In this document: piece after piece, positions 24,801-37,089 of the stretch
Numbering within the stretch: position 1 is the first letter of the stretch
How the letters are laid out: every line of letters begins with the position of its first letter
NCBI GenBank assembly: GCA_025175895.1
Contig: CM045990.1
Span: 54,871,704-54,935,703 of the forward strand
Length of the DNA stretch: 64,000 bases
Source: Wurfbainia villosa
Lineage: Eukaryota; Streptophyta; Magnoliopsida; Zingiberales; Zingiberaceae
Direction of reading: 5' to 3'
Notes under the pieces: model-generated
What the model was told of the DNA's origin: nothing
What the model saw: the letters and a program-made list of their open reading frames with translations, nothing else
Databases searched by the model: none
Position numbers and translations under genes: made by a program

Positions 24801-25916
24801 TGGGACGACAACATCGCTGGCTATAGGAGGGATTAAAACTAGGAGAATTCTGCTAGACTTCTCGGTGCTAAAAAAAAACAAATGTTGTGCTAACGAGATG
24901 GAAGTACAAATAGGCAAGAAGCTGAGAAATTGTCGTCGAAAGGTTGATTTCTAATTGTTGTTTTTATTTGTCAATCCACAGCCTCAGAAATAATAATAAG
25001 AAAAAAAAGAGATGACAGGAGAAAGCTTCTGTATGTTTTTGAGAATAAATTTGGATACTCGAATTGATTCGTCTATTACTAATTTTTTATATTTCAGGAA
25101 ACAACGATATGTGTATGGCACCATACTCGACAGCATTGCAAAGGTAACTGGCATTATTAAATTTGACCTGCATCTGGAGCCAGAAGCTGGTAAGAACAAG
25201 CTTGAGGTTGGGGGAAATATTAAAGGAATATTTGATCTCGGACCGGGACGATATGGTTCCGAGGCGATATTTGTGCCACGCCAATCCGGGATTACATCAG
25301 AAGAGGACGATGGCTACTTAATCTTCTTTGTTCACGATGAGAACACAGGGTACAATCTCCATCTCTATCTCAAGCACGCATGACTTGAAAACTGATTTAG
25401 TTCCATGTCAAGCTAAAAGTTGTTTTGTTAAAAACTTGCTAACCGGGTGTGGGATATGTAACGAACAAAGTGCTCTCTAAAACCTAGGGAGGTTGCATAT
25501 GAAGATAAAATCCTTTTGACTATATTCGAAGAACACAATCTGCATTTTGTATTGGTTACTTTAGAAACTCTAGAATCACATTCTTTACTACTCAATCTAC
25601 TTAATGAACCAGCTTTGGAGAAAAAACCATTTTGACTGATGTTTTTGTTTTTTCTTTTTTTTTCACACTCGAAGGAAATCAGAAGTCAATGTAATAGATG
25701 CAAAGACGATGTCTGCGGAGCCGGTGGCAGTCGTTGAACTTCCACACAGGGTGCCCTATGGGTTTCATGCCTTCTTTGTAACAGAGGTTTGTAATCCTTG
25801 GCTACTTTGGGTTTGCTGATGATGCATACAGTATGGAATAAAGTTTCTTCTGTAAATATTCTAATGGTTTTCTGATTCCCCCACAGGATCAACTTCAACG
25901 CCAAGTTGAGGCATGA
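18839..25916 (+). CDS. CCD1: Carotenoid 9,10(9',10')-cleavage dioxygenase 1
   Basis: Non-haem Fe(II) dioxygenase that cleaves carotenoids and apocarotenoids to C13 ketones such as beta-ionone; cytosolic, and no transit peptide is seen. Fourteen exons join in frame to 548 residues: 18839-19078, 19441-19511, 20177-20191, 21716-21827, 22268-22367, 22507-22569, 22658-22768, 22846-23030, 23165-23300, 24119-24236, 24314-24415, 25098-25349, 25675-25786, 25887-25916. The four iron-ligand histidines are His230 (FTAHPKVD), His278 (MMHDFAIT), His343 (CFIFHNAN) and His533 (PYGFHAFF). Other family words: GEFVRVGPNPKF, FDGDGMIHG, VDFPRINENYTGR, QRYVYGTILDS and GYLIFFVHDENTG. Exon 3 is only 15 nt. The first exon is GC-rich, the rest AT-rich. 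All introns are GT-AG and no lesion is seen. Its neighbour NF-YA is divergent. Confidence 0.96.
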
Positions 25917-26194
25917 AAGGTTCCATTTCTTTTCCAATAAGAGATTTAGCAGAGGCAGAGGCTTAGAAGCTTCAACCACTTGATCTGATATCAATTGATC
26001 ATCAACCACCTGTACTAGACAATATTATCTTACAAATATGTCTACGATCTGTATGGTCATATGGACTTGTGTGTATATAGAATGAATTAATAAGAGACCG
26101 AATTAATTCAAATATCTCTGAATAATGCTAGATATCATACTACAAGTTGTAGCTTAATTGACATAACCACCATCAAGCTGAGTTAATACAGCTT
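25917..26194 (+). other. CCD1 3' UTR and flank
   Basis: AT-rich sequence after the CCD1 stop codon. AATGAATTAATAAG near 26081 could hold the near-upstream polyadenylation signal. No other feature seen. Confidence 0.45.
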
Positions 26195-27242
26195 CCTCAC
26201 AAATATATATATATATATATTTTTGATAGGTTGCGCACTTTATATCGTGCGACTCCTGCACGACAATAGAAAAGCACAATAACTCCGTTGTCCGAGCAAG
26301 TACAGTAATGGAGAATATACAATGTTTTTTTTCTGTTGGAGAAGCACTGTCGTCCTCGTCGCTCGACATCGCTGGCGAGCGGTCTGATTTTGATTGCAAT
26401 ATGGTCAAAATTTGATAGGCATCGAAGTCTGATCGGACCGCAATTAGAATCTGATTGAATTGTGATTGTCAGCGTCGCTAGCGATCGAAATTCGATTGTG
26501 GTTTGGTCAGTTGGTCGGTCGGACAACGACGACAACGGTGGCGATGACTTCGACGGGTTCAAGGGTTGGGTTATAATGCTCATAGGAGAAGAGACTGACA
26601 AAAGTATTGTGTATTTTCCATTCATTGTGTAATTTCGTTTGATCGGATGGTAGAGAAAGCATCGTGCATGCGGTGCGGCGATGGTTGCGAAGCGTACAAA
26701 ACTCACTCTCTCTCTATATATATACTCGACATCCTTGTTGAGTGGCCGCTGAGCAATCAGATTTCGACTGCGATTCAATCTGATCTGATAGCAGTTCGAC
26801 TGATGTTGGAGTCCGATCAGACCGTGATCGGATTGGGGTTGGAATCCTACAAATTGCGATCGCCAGCGCTACAGACGCTGGCGGCTGCAATGGCTATCAA
26901 TTCTGGCTTCAATCCAGTCGGAATTTGACCGTGATTCGATTGGACTCTAGTTATGACCAAATTGCGACCAAATTCCGATCGGATTATAACTAGAATTGAC
27001 TGGGATTGCGGTCGTGACATTGGTGACTATAATTCGACCGCGATTCAGTCAGTTGGATAGCAGTGGCGACCTCGACGAGTTCAGAGGTTTGACTATTGCG
27101 CTCACCGAAGAAGGAGAGTCATGGGCGGAGCACCATGCATTTCTCATTTACTTACAATCTCATGAATCGAACGAAGATCGGACGGTTCACAGCATGTCGT
27201 GCACGGTGCCAGCGATCGTCACGCAATATAAAATTTCTCATA

Positions 27243-27418
27243 TATATAGAGGAATAATCTCTTACACAACTCATTCATGAGCACCCATGAACACTTATAT
27301 TATCCACCGTTCGATGGGACGAACATTATAACTCAATTCTTGAATCCTAGGAGATCAGATGGTGTATAATAGAAGTACTCATAGGTGCTCATGGATGAGT
27401 TGTGTAGGATACTATTCT
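27243..27418. repeat. Inverted repeat (MITE-like) beside the (TA)n array
   Basis: The left arm (about 27251-27316, containing ACACAACTCATTCATGAGC and ATTATCCACCG) and the right arm (about 27352-27417, whose complement contains ACACAACTCATCCATGAGC and ATACACCATC) pair over about 65 bp around a 35-bp loop. A diverged relative of the right-arm sequence occurs at 3735-3815 next to the (TA)n of cluster 1, so the unit is mobile or co-amplified with the modules. Confidence 0.7.
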
Positions 27419-27424
27419 TGTGTG

Positions 27425-27425
<1 letters not shown>

Positions 27426-27519
<94 letters not shown>
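27426..27519. repeat. (TA)n microsatellite
   Basis: About 94 bases of perfect TA directly after the inverted repeat and directly before the 22-bp unit region. Confidence 0.97.
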
Positions 27520-27521
<2 letters not shown>

Positions 27522-27600
27522 CGGGCTGGAATCCGATCGCGATTCACTCAGAATCGGAGTCCGATTGGAATCCTGCCAAATCATGGCCGCAAGTGGTTGG

Positions 27601-27820
27601 ATTTCGACCGCGATCGGGTCGTATTCTAGCCACGATCGAATCGGATTCCAATCGTGATCCAGTCGGATTCTAGCCGTAATCAAACCAGATTTTGACAGCG
27701 ATCGAGTGGGATTCTAGCCATGATCGGGTCAAATTCCAACCGCAATCAAATCGAATTTCAACCGCGATCGGGTCGAATTTCAATCGTCATCCGACCAGAT
27801 TTAGATTCTGATTGGATCAC
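27601..27820. repeat. Ten head-to-tail degenerate 22-bp units
   Basis: Units start at 27601 and every 22 bases to 27799. Each begins ATTC or ATTT (last unit ATTTAGA), continues with a variable purine/pyrimidine step and CC, and carries a GATC or AATC core at unit positions about 12-15 followed by a TCGG/TCGA-like end. The period is exact although individual units share only about two thirds of their bases. Confidence 0.85.
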
Positions 27821-28039
27821 GATCACGATATCGCGATCGATGGCATCCAAGATCGGGCCAAATTTCGACTGCAATTTGACCACAATCTGGCCGAATCGCG
27901 ATCGAAATTCGACTGATCGTCGACGATGCCGAGCAACGAGCGCACTGAGAAGAAGCACAATGCATTTTCAATTATTGTGTATTTCTACTGTTGCACAACA
28001 TAAATCACATAGGGTATCAAATTCTTATAGTGTACTATA

Positions 28040-31000
28040 ATTGAGAATTAAACTCGAGATGCTCTCAGACAAATTTGAGATACTTATGAACGTTGAAAAA
28101 AAAAAATCAAAATTATAATTTTCATAAATTATCTGTAACATTCACACTTACCTCTGTAATGGGAATTTTATTTTATTTTCCTAAGTAATTATCATTTACC
28201 TTTGGATGGTAAATAAAAGCAAATAATTTTGAAAATTGATAAAAATATAATTTTATTCTATATAAAAAATATGTTAATCCTGAAATTTTCATAAGAAAGA
28301 AATTAAGTGTTAGTCATTTTAACTTATAATTTGAATCTAAAGTTCAAATAGATCATCTAACTGACACTGGACAATTATTTAAGTGTCCATATCTTTGTGC
28401 CTAATAACTTTATCTCCAAATAAATTCTAAATAATTATTTAAGTGTTCATATCTTTGTACCTAGTAACTTAATCTCCAAATAAATTTGCAAAGTAAATAG
28501 GAGATTTTTAGAATTTTAATGAATATATTTACCAATATGCTTGTTACTCTGATAACTCTGTCAATATTTATTGTGCATCAATCTTAGTTATTGTTATTTT
28601 ATTTTTCTCAACTATAATACATTATAACTATTTGTTTGTCTATAGCAAAAAAGTGATTATGCTCACTCCTAGCATCCCTCACTATCGGTCCTTTAGTGAT
28701 GATGAAGGGAGGTAAATCATGAGGGAGTTATACCCCTTAACCCATTAGCCAAAACAATAGAGGGTTTTTGAGTCCAGGTGAAAATTTTAGATCTCACGTC
28801 GAGAATCGACTCAACGGATCGTCTCGAGGTGATTTATTTGTTTGTAGTCTTTAGTAAAGAATGTGTTAACTTTGATAATTTTCATAAAATTTTGATGCAT
28901 ACAAACTTTCTTGAATCCAACCATTAGCTTATTCCAATTTATACTAAATACAAACCAACTTTACTGGATCTCAATCGCTAGCCATTTTTGATTTGCCATT
29001 TGAATTTAAAGATCAAACAAATCATCCAACTAGCTCTTGACAACTACTCGTGTTCATATCTTTGTGTACGATAACTTAACCTCTTTAGTAAATTTTTAGA
29101 GCATGCACATCATTTCTAGAATGTTAATGAATAAGTTCATCGGTATCTGATGACTTCTATTGTTCTAATAGATGAATGTTTCAGGATGTGAACATGAGAA
29201 AGAATTGGAGGTTCAACAATTATTTTTCTAAGCTTGATAGCTAAAATACCTTTCTAGTAGTTAGTGTTGAAATGTGCAATTTGTTGTTACTTTTTATTTT
29301 CTTTGTTCGCTCAGCCACATTGTCAATCATACAGCTACTTTTTGAGTTAGACGAAGGTAAAGAACAAAAAGATGTTTTTGTCATTGTAGCCACTAATAAA
29401 TTTATTTGTTCTTTCTGTCCTCTCGTTTGTAAAGTCTCACCTTATGGATTCTACTTTATTAAGAGCAGGAAGAATAAGCAAGTCAATATATATTCCATTG
29501 CTAAGTCTTGAAGAGTGATTACTAATACTAAAAGTATTCACTCATGAGATGTCAATTTCAGAAGACATAGATTTGATTTCTCTCACTGAGAAATATTTTG
29601 ATTTCATCGGTGTTGATTTAGTCTTTTTGATATATTTTTTTTCTTATTATGACGATGTCATTGAATTCTGAATGCATTTGTAATTTTTTTTTAAAAAACT
29701 GATCATTCTTACCAAATTAACTTATCATCTTAATTAAGTTTTAGTGTCCAATCTTGTTCTATTCTTAATCACCATATTTTTTAAGTAAATGTGTCGTGTC
29801 GACTAGTTCATTTGAATGACATAACCTTTATATACAAATGTTAATCCTCATATAATTTTAATCTCTTTTCTTTGAGTCTGATTTGTTGATAAATTTATTT
29901 GTATTGATACTAAATGATGATATAATTATCAATAGTGAATAAGTGAATTAAAGTACTATGGATAAAATAGATACTAAAAATTGAAAATAAATTTATAAAA
30001 TAGTTTCCATTCTTATGAATTTTTTGTGATTAACATATTTGTGCATAGAATGAAGTATAATTAATATCAATTCCAAGATTATTCTCTTATATGCATCAAA
30101 TGAGAATTATTTTTGAAAAAAATGAATAATTTATTATAGACAAGAGTGTGGATGCTATGATTAATTTATGAAAATATTTTAATAGAGTTAGAATATTTGT
30201 CAATGTACATGACTCACCCAAATTGTGGTTATTAATGACTCTTCTTCTAAACACTTGTGTATATTGGTGTGAGAAAAAATAATGATAAAGTATATGTAAA
30301 GTGACACTCTTTTGCATTACTATTGTTCCACCATCATTCATTTATATTCCTATTCTTTTTTTTTTGTCCTTAATGAGGCTCAAATTTTTGTCTTGAGTTT
30401 GTGTCGACCATACCCAGAGTCGGTCCTCGGTGGTTTGGGGACCTAGGCAAAACAATAAAAATTGAATCCTTTTATAGATAAAAAAATTTATTTTTAAATA
30501 AAAATTGGGCCCTCTCCCTTGTAAATTTCGAAAAAAAATTGGGCCCTAAGCGGAGGCCCCAGCTGGCCTATCCAGGGGCGGCTCTCCCCTACCATTTGGA
30601 GTGACCACAACTTTTCATTCTAATTAATATTTGTTTCTAATATAATTTCTTAGAACGTAATGCGACTTCAATTTTCTATACTATGAGATTTATTTATACT
30701 AATTGCAACCCTAATAAATATTCTAGTCCAAAATATTCTCATCCAGACATCCTCGAAAATGTTACCCATAAATGAAGAGTTATCTTTTGAATTTCATGTC
30801 ACCATATCAAGCTAGTAATGTGGATGTATCCTCGTCACTTTAAATAGTAACTCACTAGAATTTGAATTTGTTTGTTTGCAAATTAAAAATCATCAAAGAT
30901 TTCAAAAAATCTTGTTATCTTGAGCATTTATCTCAACTGTATTTTGAAAAGTTATACTGAAAAAAATTAAGGTAGTCTTATTTATCATAAATAATGTTAT

Positions 31001-31757
31001 GTAACTTTGTAAACTTGCTCAATTAGACTTTAAACTTATATTCCTATTCATCGGATGTATAAAGCTACGATGTTGCTACAACTGAGATGATTAATTGCAA
31101 AGATTAGGGTATGAAGATTGCATAATCAATTACCATTAAGGCATCATATTTTTAGCATGTTCTGCAAATAATTTATCCATCCCCAAGGAGATAATCTGAG
31201 AAATTTTTAGACCACTTATTTTTATGTTTGGAGACATGTAACATTCTCTCAGCCTAATATTTTTCTACTATAAGGTCTCAACCATTGTCGAGTGATTTAC
31301 ATTTTATGATTGTTTGTTCTTTATTTATCTTTAATAACATTATTGATTATTTAATATGTGACTAGAGATATCGAATTTTTTTCTAGACTTACAATTTAAA
31401 TTAGATATTGAAAACACACATGAATTCTCATTGTTTCATGACTAACATATTGTTTTATGCACGGATATTTTTTTATGTTGTGAATATACTAGTTGACATA
31501 TAATAAATTGCAAATTAGAGATTAGTGTCTTTCTTAGTTTCTTAGCAGCACAAGACTTTTAGGATAAGTGACTAGTCAATCTACTTTTTCAAGTCTTTTT
31601 CAATATCTATAATTGTATAATATGTTTAAATTTTGTATGATAATAATATTATATCATACTAGTCAGGTGAGCTATACATATTGTCAAAGTGTATTGCATA
31701 TTGAGCAACTTTGAATTTATAAATTCTATTTTTTTCATTTATTTTACCCCACATAGG
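28040..31757 (+). repeat. Large AT-rich repeat, copy A
   Basis: AT-rich, non-coding. Similar in the same orientation to copy B (for example 29180-29500 against 34050-34400, and 30600-31757 against 35410-36890) and inverted to copy C. Small internal duplications occur (28370-28420 against 28430-28490). The similarity to copy B stops at 31757 at CCCACATAG, exactly where the hAT coding similarity begins. Confidence 0.7.
30414..30590. mobile_element. hAT-type MITE inside repeat copy A
   Basis: A GC-richer insert absent from copy B at the corresponding place. It starts CAGAGTCGGTCCTCGG and ends with GGGGCGGCTCTC, giving imperfect terminal inverted repeats of the CAGAG.CGG.CC type, and contains two GGGCCCT words and GGAGGCCCC. 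The flanks are too degenerate for a sure 8-bp duplication. Part of a related sequence is seen at 44020-44150. Confidence 0.55.
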
Positions 31758-33600
31758 TCAGTAAGACAACCTATAAGATACATTAGACAATCTCCTACAA
31801 GGATTAAAAGATTTAAGGACCGTTGTGAAATTGAAAAATAATAAGTAAAAAGTCTTTGTGTTTGGATGTTGTTACTAGGTGGAATTCTACCTATTTGATG
31901 TTGGAAACTGCTCTGGAATTTGAAAATGCTTTTGTAAGTTATGATATTCATGATCCTGGGTTGTTGGATCATCTTCTTACCCATGTTTGTAAAGATGGAA
32001 AGGATGTAGGTGCATTGACAAGCGATCATTGTATGTCACTTCAAATGACCACTTTCATGAAATCGGTGAACTTATTTGTGTTTTAAAGTTGTTGGTAGAG
32101 AGTGATGATATTGATTTGTCTATGATGGCAAAAAGGATGAAAGCAAATTTGATAAATATTGGGGTGCTCTAGAAAAAAATGAATTAGATGATTTTTATTG
32201 CATGTGTGCTTGATCCTCGATTCAAATTTGATTATGTAGCTTTTGTGCTTTCAAGGATGTATGGACAAAAGAAAGGAGAGAAAATAAGAGATGAAGTAAA
32301 GTTGTATATGACTTATTTATTTGAGGAATATAGAAGGTCACTTCAAAAATATCTCAAAGATCATCCACTAGCAGAGTTGAGACTTCGGGTATAAACTTTG
32401 GAAACCTTCATAAAAGAACACTAATACAATAAGAATAATTGAGACATAAGGTTGAAAGTGGAAATATGGATGTTAAGACTGAGTTAGATGGGTATCTTGA
32501 TGAAGATGTTGAGGTTGCAAATGAATAATTTAATATTTTACTTTGGTGGAAAGTTAACTCTTCCAAATTTCCTACTATGGCTAAGATGGCTCATGATGTG
32601 TTAGCGATTCCTATTTCTATTGTGGCATCGAAAAGTGCCTTTAGCATTGGGGGTGTGTTCTTGATTCATTTAGAAGTTCATTAATTTCTCGATTAGTGCA
32701 AGCTCTCATTTGCCTTCAAGATTAGTTTTGAAGAGAATCTTTACCCATTAAAATAGAAGACTTGGATCATCTTGAAGAGATTGAATCTGGAAAGAATTTT
32801 TTATTCTTTTTTCTGTTTTATATTACTATTATTTTTTTATTTAATGTTTGATGATAATTTTCTTAATTTTTTTTAGATTTGAACAATATTGGAAGGTATT
32901 CTTGCATAACTGATATATAATCATTGCAATCTAATATTGTAAGTTAAGTTTATGCATTTTTGGCTATTGTTAAAAGATTGTGAGTCATTATAATTGTAAT
33001 GAATTTATTGTTTCATATATTTTTTTTTTTTTACAAAAATAGGGTTTTTGGAGATGATGATGGGAAAGGTATTTGACTCTTTGCAATCAATTTCAGTAAA
33101 TTTACATATATAAGTTACTGCTCAAGTTTATGATTTGTAATCACTTTTTAATTGTAATGAATTTAATGATTTTTTTTCTTGTAAAATAGGATTTTGGAGT
33201 TGTTTGAGAATTGGAAGTCCAAATACTTTGATGTATGTTTTTTTTTGAAGAAATATGTTTTCAAAAACATATATATGCTTTTGTAAATGTATAATTATTT
33301 TAATCTATTGTTGCTTTTTACTTGTCTTTAAAACTAATATTTGCAATCTTGCTAAAAATAAAATATTTATAATTTCAAAAAATCAATTTAATTTTTCTTC
33401 GGAAAAAATTCAATTTAATTGATTGTTTATTTACTTAAATCGTATACAACTGATCATATAAAGCGAACTGATTACATCAAAATCGAACCAAACCGTAATA
33501 AAATGGTTTGGTTTTCGGACTACATGTTTTCAAAATTGAAAACCGAAAAATCGGACCATAGTAGAGTAAAATCAGACCAAATCGGTTGATGTCTACCCAA
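31750..33600 (+). pseudogene. Decayed hAT-family transposase (RICESLEEPER-like), 5' truncated
   Basis: Translated pieces in conserved order: about 31770-31850 (RIKRFKD), 31856 onwards (LDVVTRWNSTYLMLETALEF, the hAT catalytic-core word), 32188-32394 (CVLDPRFKFDY, then YLFEEYR), and 32478-32790, where the C-terminal hAT dimerisation domain is recognisable (ELDGYLDEDVE, LLWWKVNSSKFP, DVLAIPISIVAS). It is broken by a TAA after VANE near 32525, by frame changes after VNLFVF and after AFSIGG, and lacks the BED zinc finger and N-terminal half. The 3' side (33460-33600) has a self-complementary CGAACCAAACCG/GGTTTGGTTTTCGG tract and ends GGTTGATGTCTACCCA, plausible as the element's terminus. Confidence 0.8.
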
Positions 33601-33614
33601 CGTGCAAAAAGAAG

Positions 33615-36600
33615 TTTTTTAGAATTTTAATGAATATATTCGCCAATGTCAGAACAACTATAATTAATCTAGATTTGATTGTTAAAATCCTTATTAGTTA
33701 GGAGTTGAAATTTGTAACTTATGTAATTTTTTTTTCTTCAACCACCGTACCAATTTCTATTTTATGAAAAGTAAGAATTTAAAAAAATTTAACAAAGCTA
33801 CTTGTTACTCTGATACCTTTGTCAATATTTATTGTCATTCAACTTAGTTATTGTCGTTTTATTTTTCTCAATTATAATACATTATAACAATTTGTTTGTG
33901 TTCTTCAAGAAAAGTAGAGAATATGTTAATAACTTTGATAATTTTCTTAGTCTCCTTAGGAAATTTTTAGAGCATGCACATAATTTTTAGAATTTTGATG
34001 AATAAGATCGTTGGTATATGATATCTTCTATTGTTCTAATAGGTGAATATTACAGGATGCAAGCATGAGAAAGAATCAGAAGTTCAACAACAATTTTTCT
34101 AAGTTTGATTGTTAAAACCTTTTTAGTAGTTAGAGTTGAAATGTGAAATGTGTTATTACTTTTTATTTTCTTCATTCGCTCAGTCACATTGTTTATCATG
34201 CAACTACATTTTGAGTTAGGTGAATGTAAAGAATAAAAAAGTCGTCTTTGTCGTTGCGACCACTAATAAATTTATCTATTCTTCCTGCCCTCTTCATTTG
34301 TAAAGTCTCATAGAGATTTATATAATAACAATAACCTTTTCATACCTAATTTTATGGATTCTACTTTACTGAGAGCAAAAAGGATGAGCAAGTTAATATA
34401 TGCTCCCTTGTTGAGTCACAAAGAGCAATTACTAATACTAAACTTATTTGCTCATGAGATGTCAATTTCAGAAGACAAATTTGATTTCTCTCATAGGGAA
34501 ATATTTTGATTTCATTGGTGTTGAATTAGCCTTTTTGATATTTTTTTCTCTCTCCCTCAGTTTAGGTTTTTTTTCTTGTTATGATGATGTCATTGAATTC
34601 TGAATGCATTTGCAATTTTTGAAAAAAAAAATGGATCAATTCTTAACAAAGTCATCTATAATTAACTTATCATCTTAACTTTTAGTGTTCAATCTTGTTC
34701 TATTCTTAATCAATGTATTTTTTTAAGTAAATGTGTCATGTTTGGTTCATTTGGATGATCTGAACTTTTACTATACATACAAATTTTAATTTTCATATAA
34801 TTTTAATCTCTTTTCTTTGAATCTGACTTAATGATAAATTTATTTGTAATGATACAAAATGATGATAATCATCAATAGTGAATAAGTAAATTAATTTAGT
34901 ACTATCTTATTTAACATGATCATAGTGTTTTTTACATTCTTAAATGGATAAAATAGATAATGAAAATTGAAAATAAATTTATGAAATAGTTTCCATTCTC
35001 GTGAATTTTTCATTATTAATATATTTGTGCATAAAATGAAAGTATAATTAATAGCAATTCCAAAATTGTTGTTTATGCATCAAATAAGAATTATTTTTGA
35101 AAAAAAAAACAATTTATTATAGATAAGAATGTGAATGTTATGATTAATTTATGAAAATATTATAATAGAGTTTGAATATTTTTTAATGTACATGACTCAT
35201 CCAAATTGTGGTTATTAATGACTCTTCATCTAAACACTTGTATATATTAGTGTGGGAAAAAATAATCATAAAGGATATGTAGAGTGACACTCTTTCGCAT
35301 TACTATAATCATGTTGCTACTGTTCCACCATCATTCAATTGTATCCCTATTCTTTTTTTATGTCCTTATTGAGACTCAAATTTTTGTCTAGAGTTTGTGT
35401 CGCCTGTATCATTAGGAGTGACCACAACTTATCATTCTAATCAATGTTTGTTTCTAATATAATTTCTTAGAATTTAATGCAGCTTCAATTTTCTATGCTA
35501 TGGGATTTATTTCTACTAATTTCAACCCTAATAAATATTCTAGTCCAAAATAGTCTCATCAAAACATCCTTGAAAATATTACCCATAAATGAAGAGTTCT
35601 CTTTCGAATTTCATATCACCATAACAAGCTAGTAATATGGATGTATCCTCATCACTTTAAATACTGATTCACTATAACTTTAATTTGTTTGTTTGCAAAT
35701 TAAAAATCATCAAAGATTTCAAGAAGTCTTTTTATTTTGAGCATTTATCTATGTTATGTAACTTTGTAAACTCGCTCAATTAGGCTTTAAACTTATATTC
35801 CTATTCTTCATATGTATAAAGCTATCGATGTTGTTGAAACTAAGATGATTAATTGCAAAGATTAGGGTATGAAGATTGCAGAATCAATTACCATCAAGGC
35901 ATCACATTTTTAGCATGTTCTATAAATAATCTATCCATCTCTAAGGAGTTAATCTGAGAAATTTTTAGACTACTTATTTTTATGTTTAGAGGCATGTAAC
36001 AATCTCTTAGTCTGATATTTTCCTACTATAAGGCCTCAACCATTGTTGAATGATTTGCATTTTATGATTATTTATTTTATCTTTATCTTTAATAGCAATA
36101 TTGATTATTCAATATGTGATTAGAGATATCGATTTTTTTTTCTAGACTTGCAATTTAAATTAGGTATTGAAATAACACATGAATTCTCATTGTTTCATGA
36201 CTAACATATTTTTTATTTTTCCATGAATGATTGATGAATATAGGTTTTCAAAAAATCACATGCTAAGCATAGTATAATTTATTCATTTTGAATTGACTAT
36301 GCACGGAGATTTTTTTTATATTGTGAATATACTAATTGACAAATGATAAATTGCACATGTAAACTTTAATGTCTTTCTTAGCAGCACAAGACTTTTAGGA
36401 TAAATGACTAGTCAATCTACTTTTTCAAGTCTTCTTCAATACCTACAATTGCATATGTATCGACACAGCTATTGGCGGAATTGGCGATTTAGTCGGCCGC
36501 CAGTCGCCTGTTGGCGATCGTTACCACTGACTTCCACCCACGAAGTGGATTTTTGCCTTCCCCAGGATTCGAACTCTAGACCTGCAGGCTAAGTACTAAA

Positions 36601-37080
36601 GTTTATGAATCCCGGATCACTTGGTTACCAGGATTCATAAACTTTAGTACTTGGCCTGGAGGTCTAGAGTTTGAATCCTGGGGAAGGCAAAAACCCACTT
36701 CCAGGGGTGGGAAGTCCAGGGTAACGATAATGACGGCATCATGGCCGTCGATAAATAGGGTCGTTGCATGATAATAATATTATATCATACTAGTAAAGTG
36801 AGCTATACATATTGTCAAACTGTATCGCATATTGAGCAACTTTGAATTTGTAAATTCTATTTTTTTTTCATTTATTTTACTCCGCATAGGCCTTCAAATT
36901 TTGTTGTGATTTGTGCTAATATTTTAAGTCACTTGGTTTAAAACCTATGTTCTGATAGGGATTGGTTGAGCAAGTAAAAAGGCTCATCTATATGTAGTTT
37001 CCTTGGCTAGAGAGTTTAGAAGGACGATAAGACTTTTAGCACATGATAGATTGGTTGCCTAAGAGGTGTTTTCTACAAAA
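33615..37080 (+). repeat. Large AT-rich repeat, copy B (left arm of the palindrome)
   Basis: Direct copy of repeat A (33620-36890 against about 28500-31757). It extends about 190 bp further right than A, to 37080, where it meets its inverted partner C. A SINE-like pair is inserted at about 36450-36770. No coding frame. Confidence 0.72.
36450..36772. mobile_element. Inverted pair of SINE-like sequences with tRNA-type B boxes
   Basis: Two related sequences face each other around about 36610. The right one reads GGATTCATAAACTTTAG, then GGCCTGGAGGTCTAGAGTT, then TGAATCCTGGGGAAGGC. The left one is the same on the minus strand with GAGTTCGAATCCTGG. The GTTCGAATCC word matches the internal B box of tRNA-derived SINEs. 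Copy A lacks this insert. TTGCAT occurs on both sides (36447-36452 and about 36766-36771), a possible short target duplication. Confidence 0.5.
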
Positions 37081-37089
37081 GTAAATATG

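Larger units (their letters stand above)
26195..28030. repeat. Complex repeat cluster 2: degenerate 22-bp modules with (TA)n
   Basis: Same family as 3118-5490. A reverse-oriented tail lies at 26226-26380 (its complement reads GATGTCGAGCGACGAGG, then TCCATTACTGT, then CTATCAAAA), 22-bp-type units at 26385-26500, 26755-26830 and 26900-27010, a long regular array at 27601-27820, and a forward tail at 27915-28030 (GACGATGCCGAGCAACGAG, then GCATTTTCAATTATTGTG). Short TATATA runs close several modules (26203-26222, 26715-26725, 27238-27250). Both orientations occur, so it is not one simple tandem array. Confidence 0.7.

Noticed and set aside
24742..24954. 70-codon frame in a CCD1 intron
   Set aside because: Lies inside the intron 24416-25097, no similarity recognised, and it ignores the well-supported splice pattern.
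36404..36592. 62-codon frame beginning in repeat B
   Set aside because: Runs across the boundary into the SINE-like insert, so it is a chance frame.
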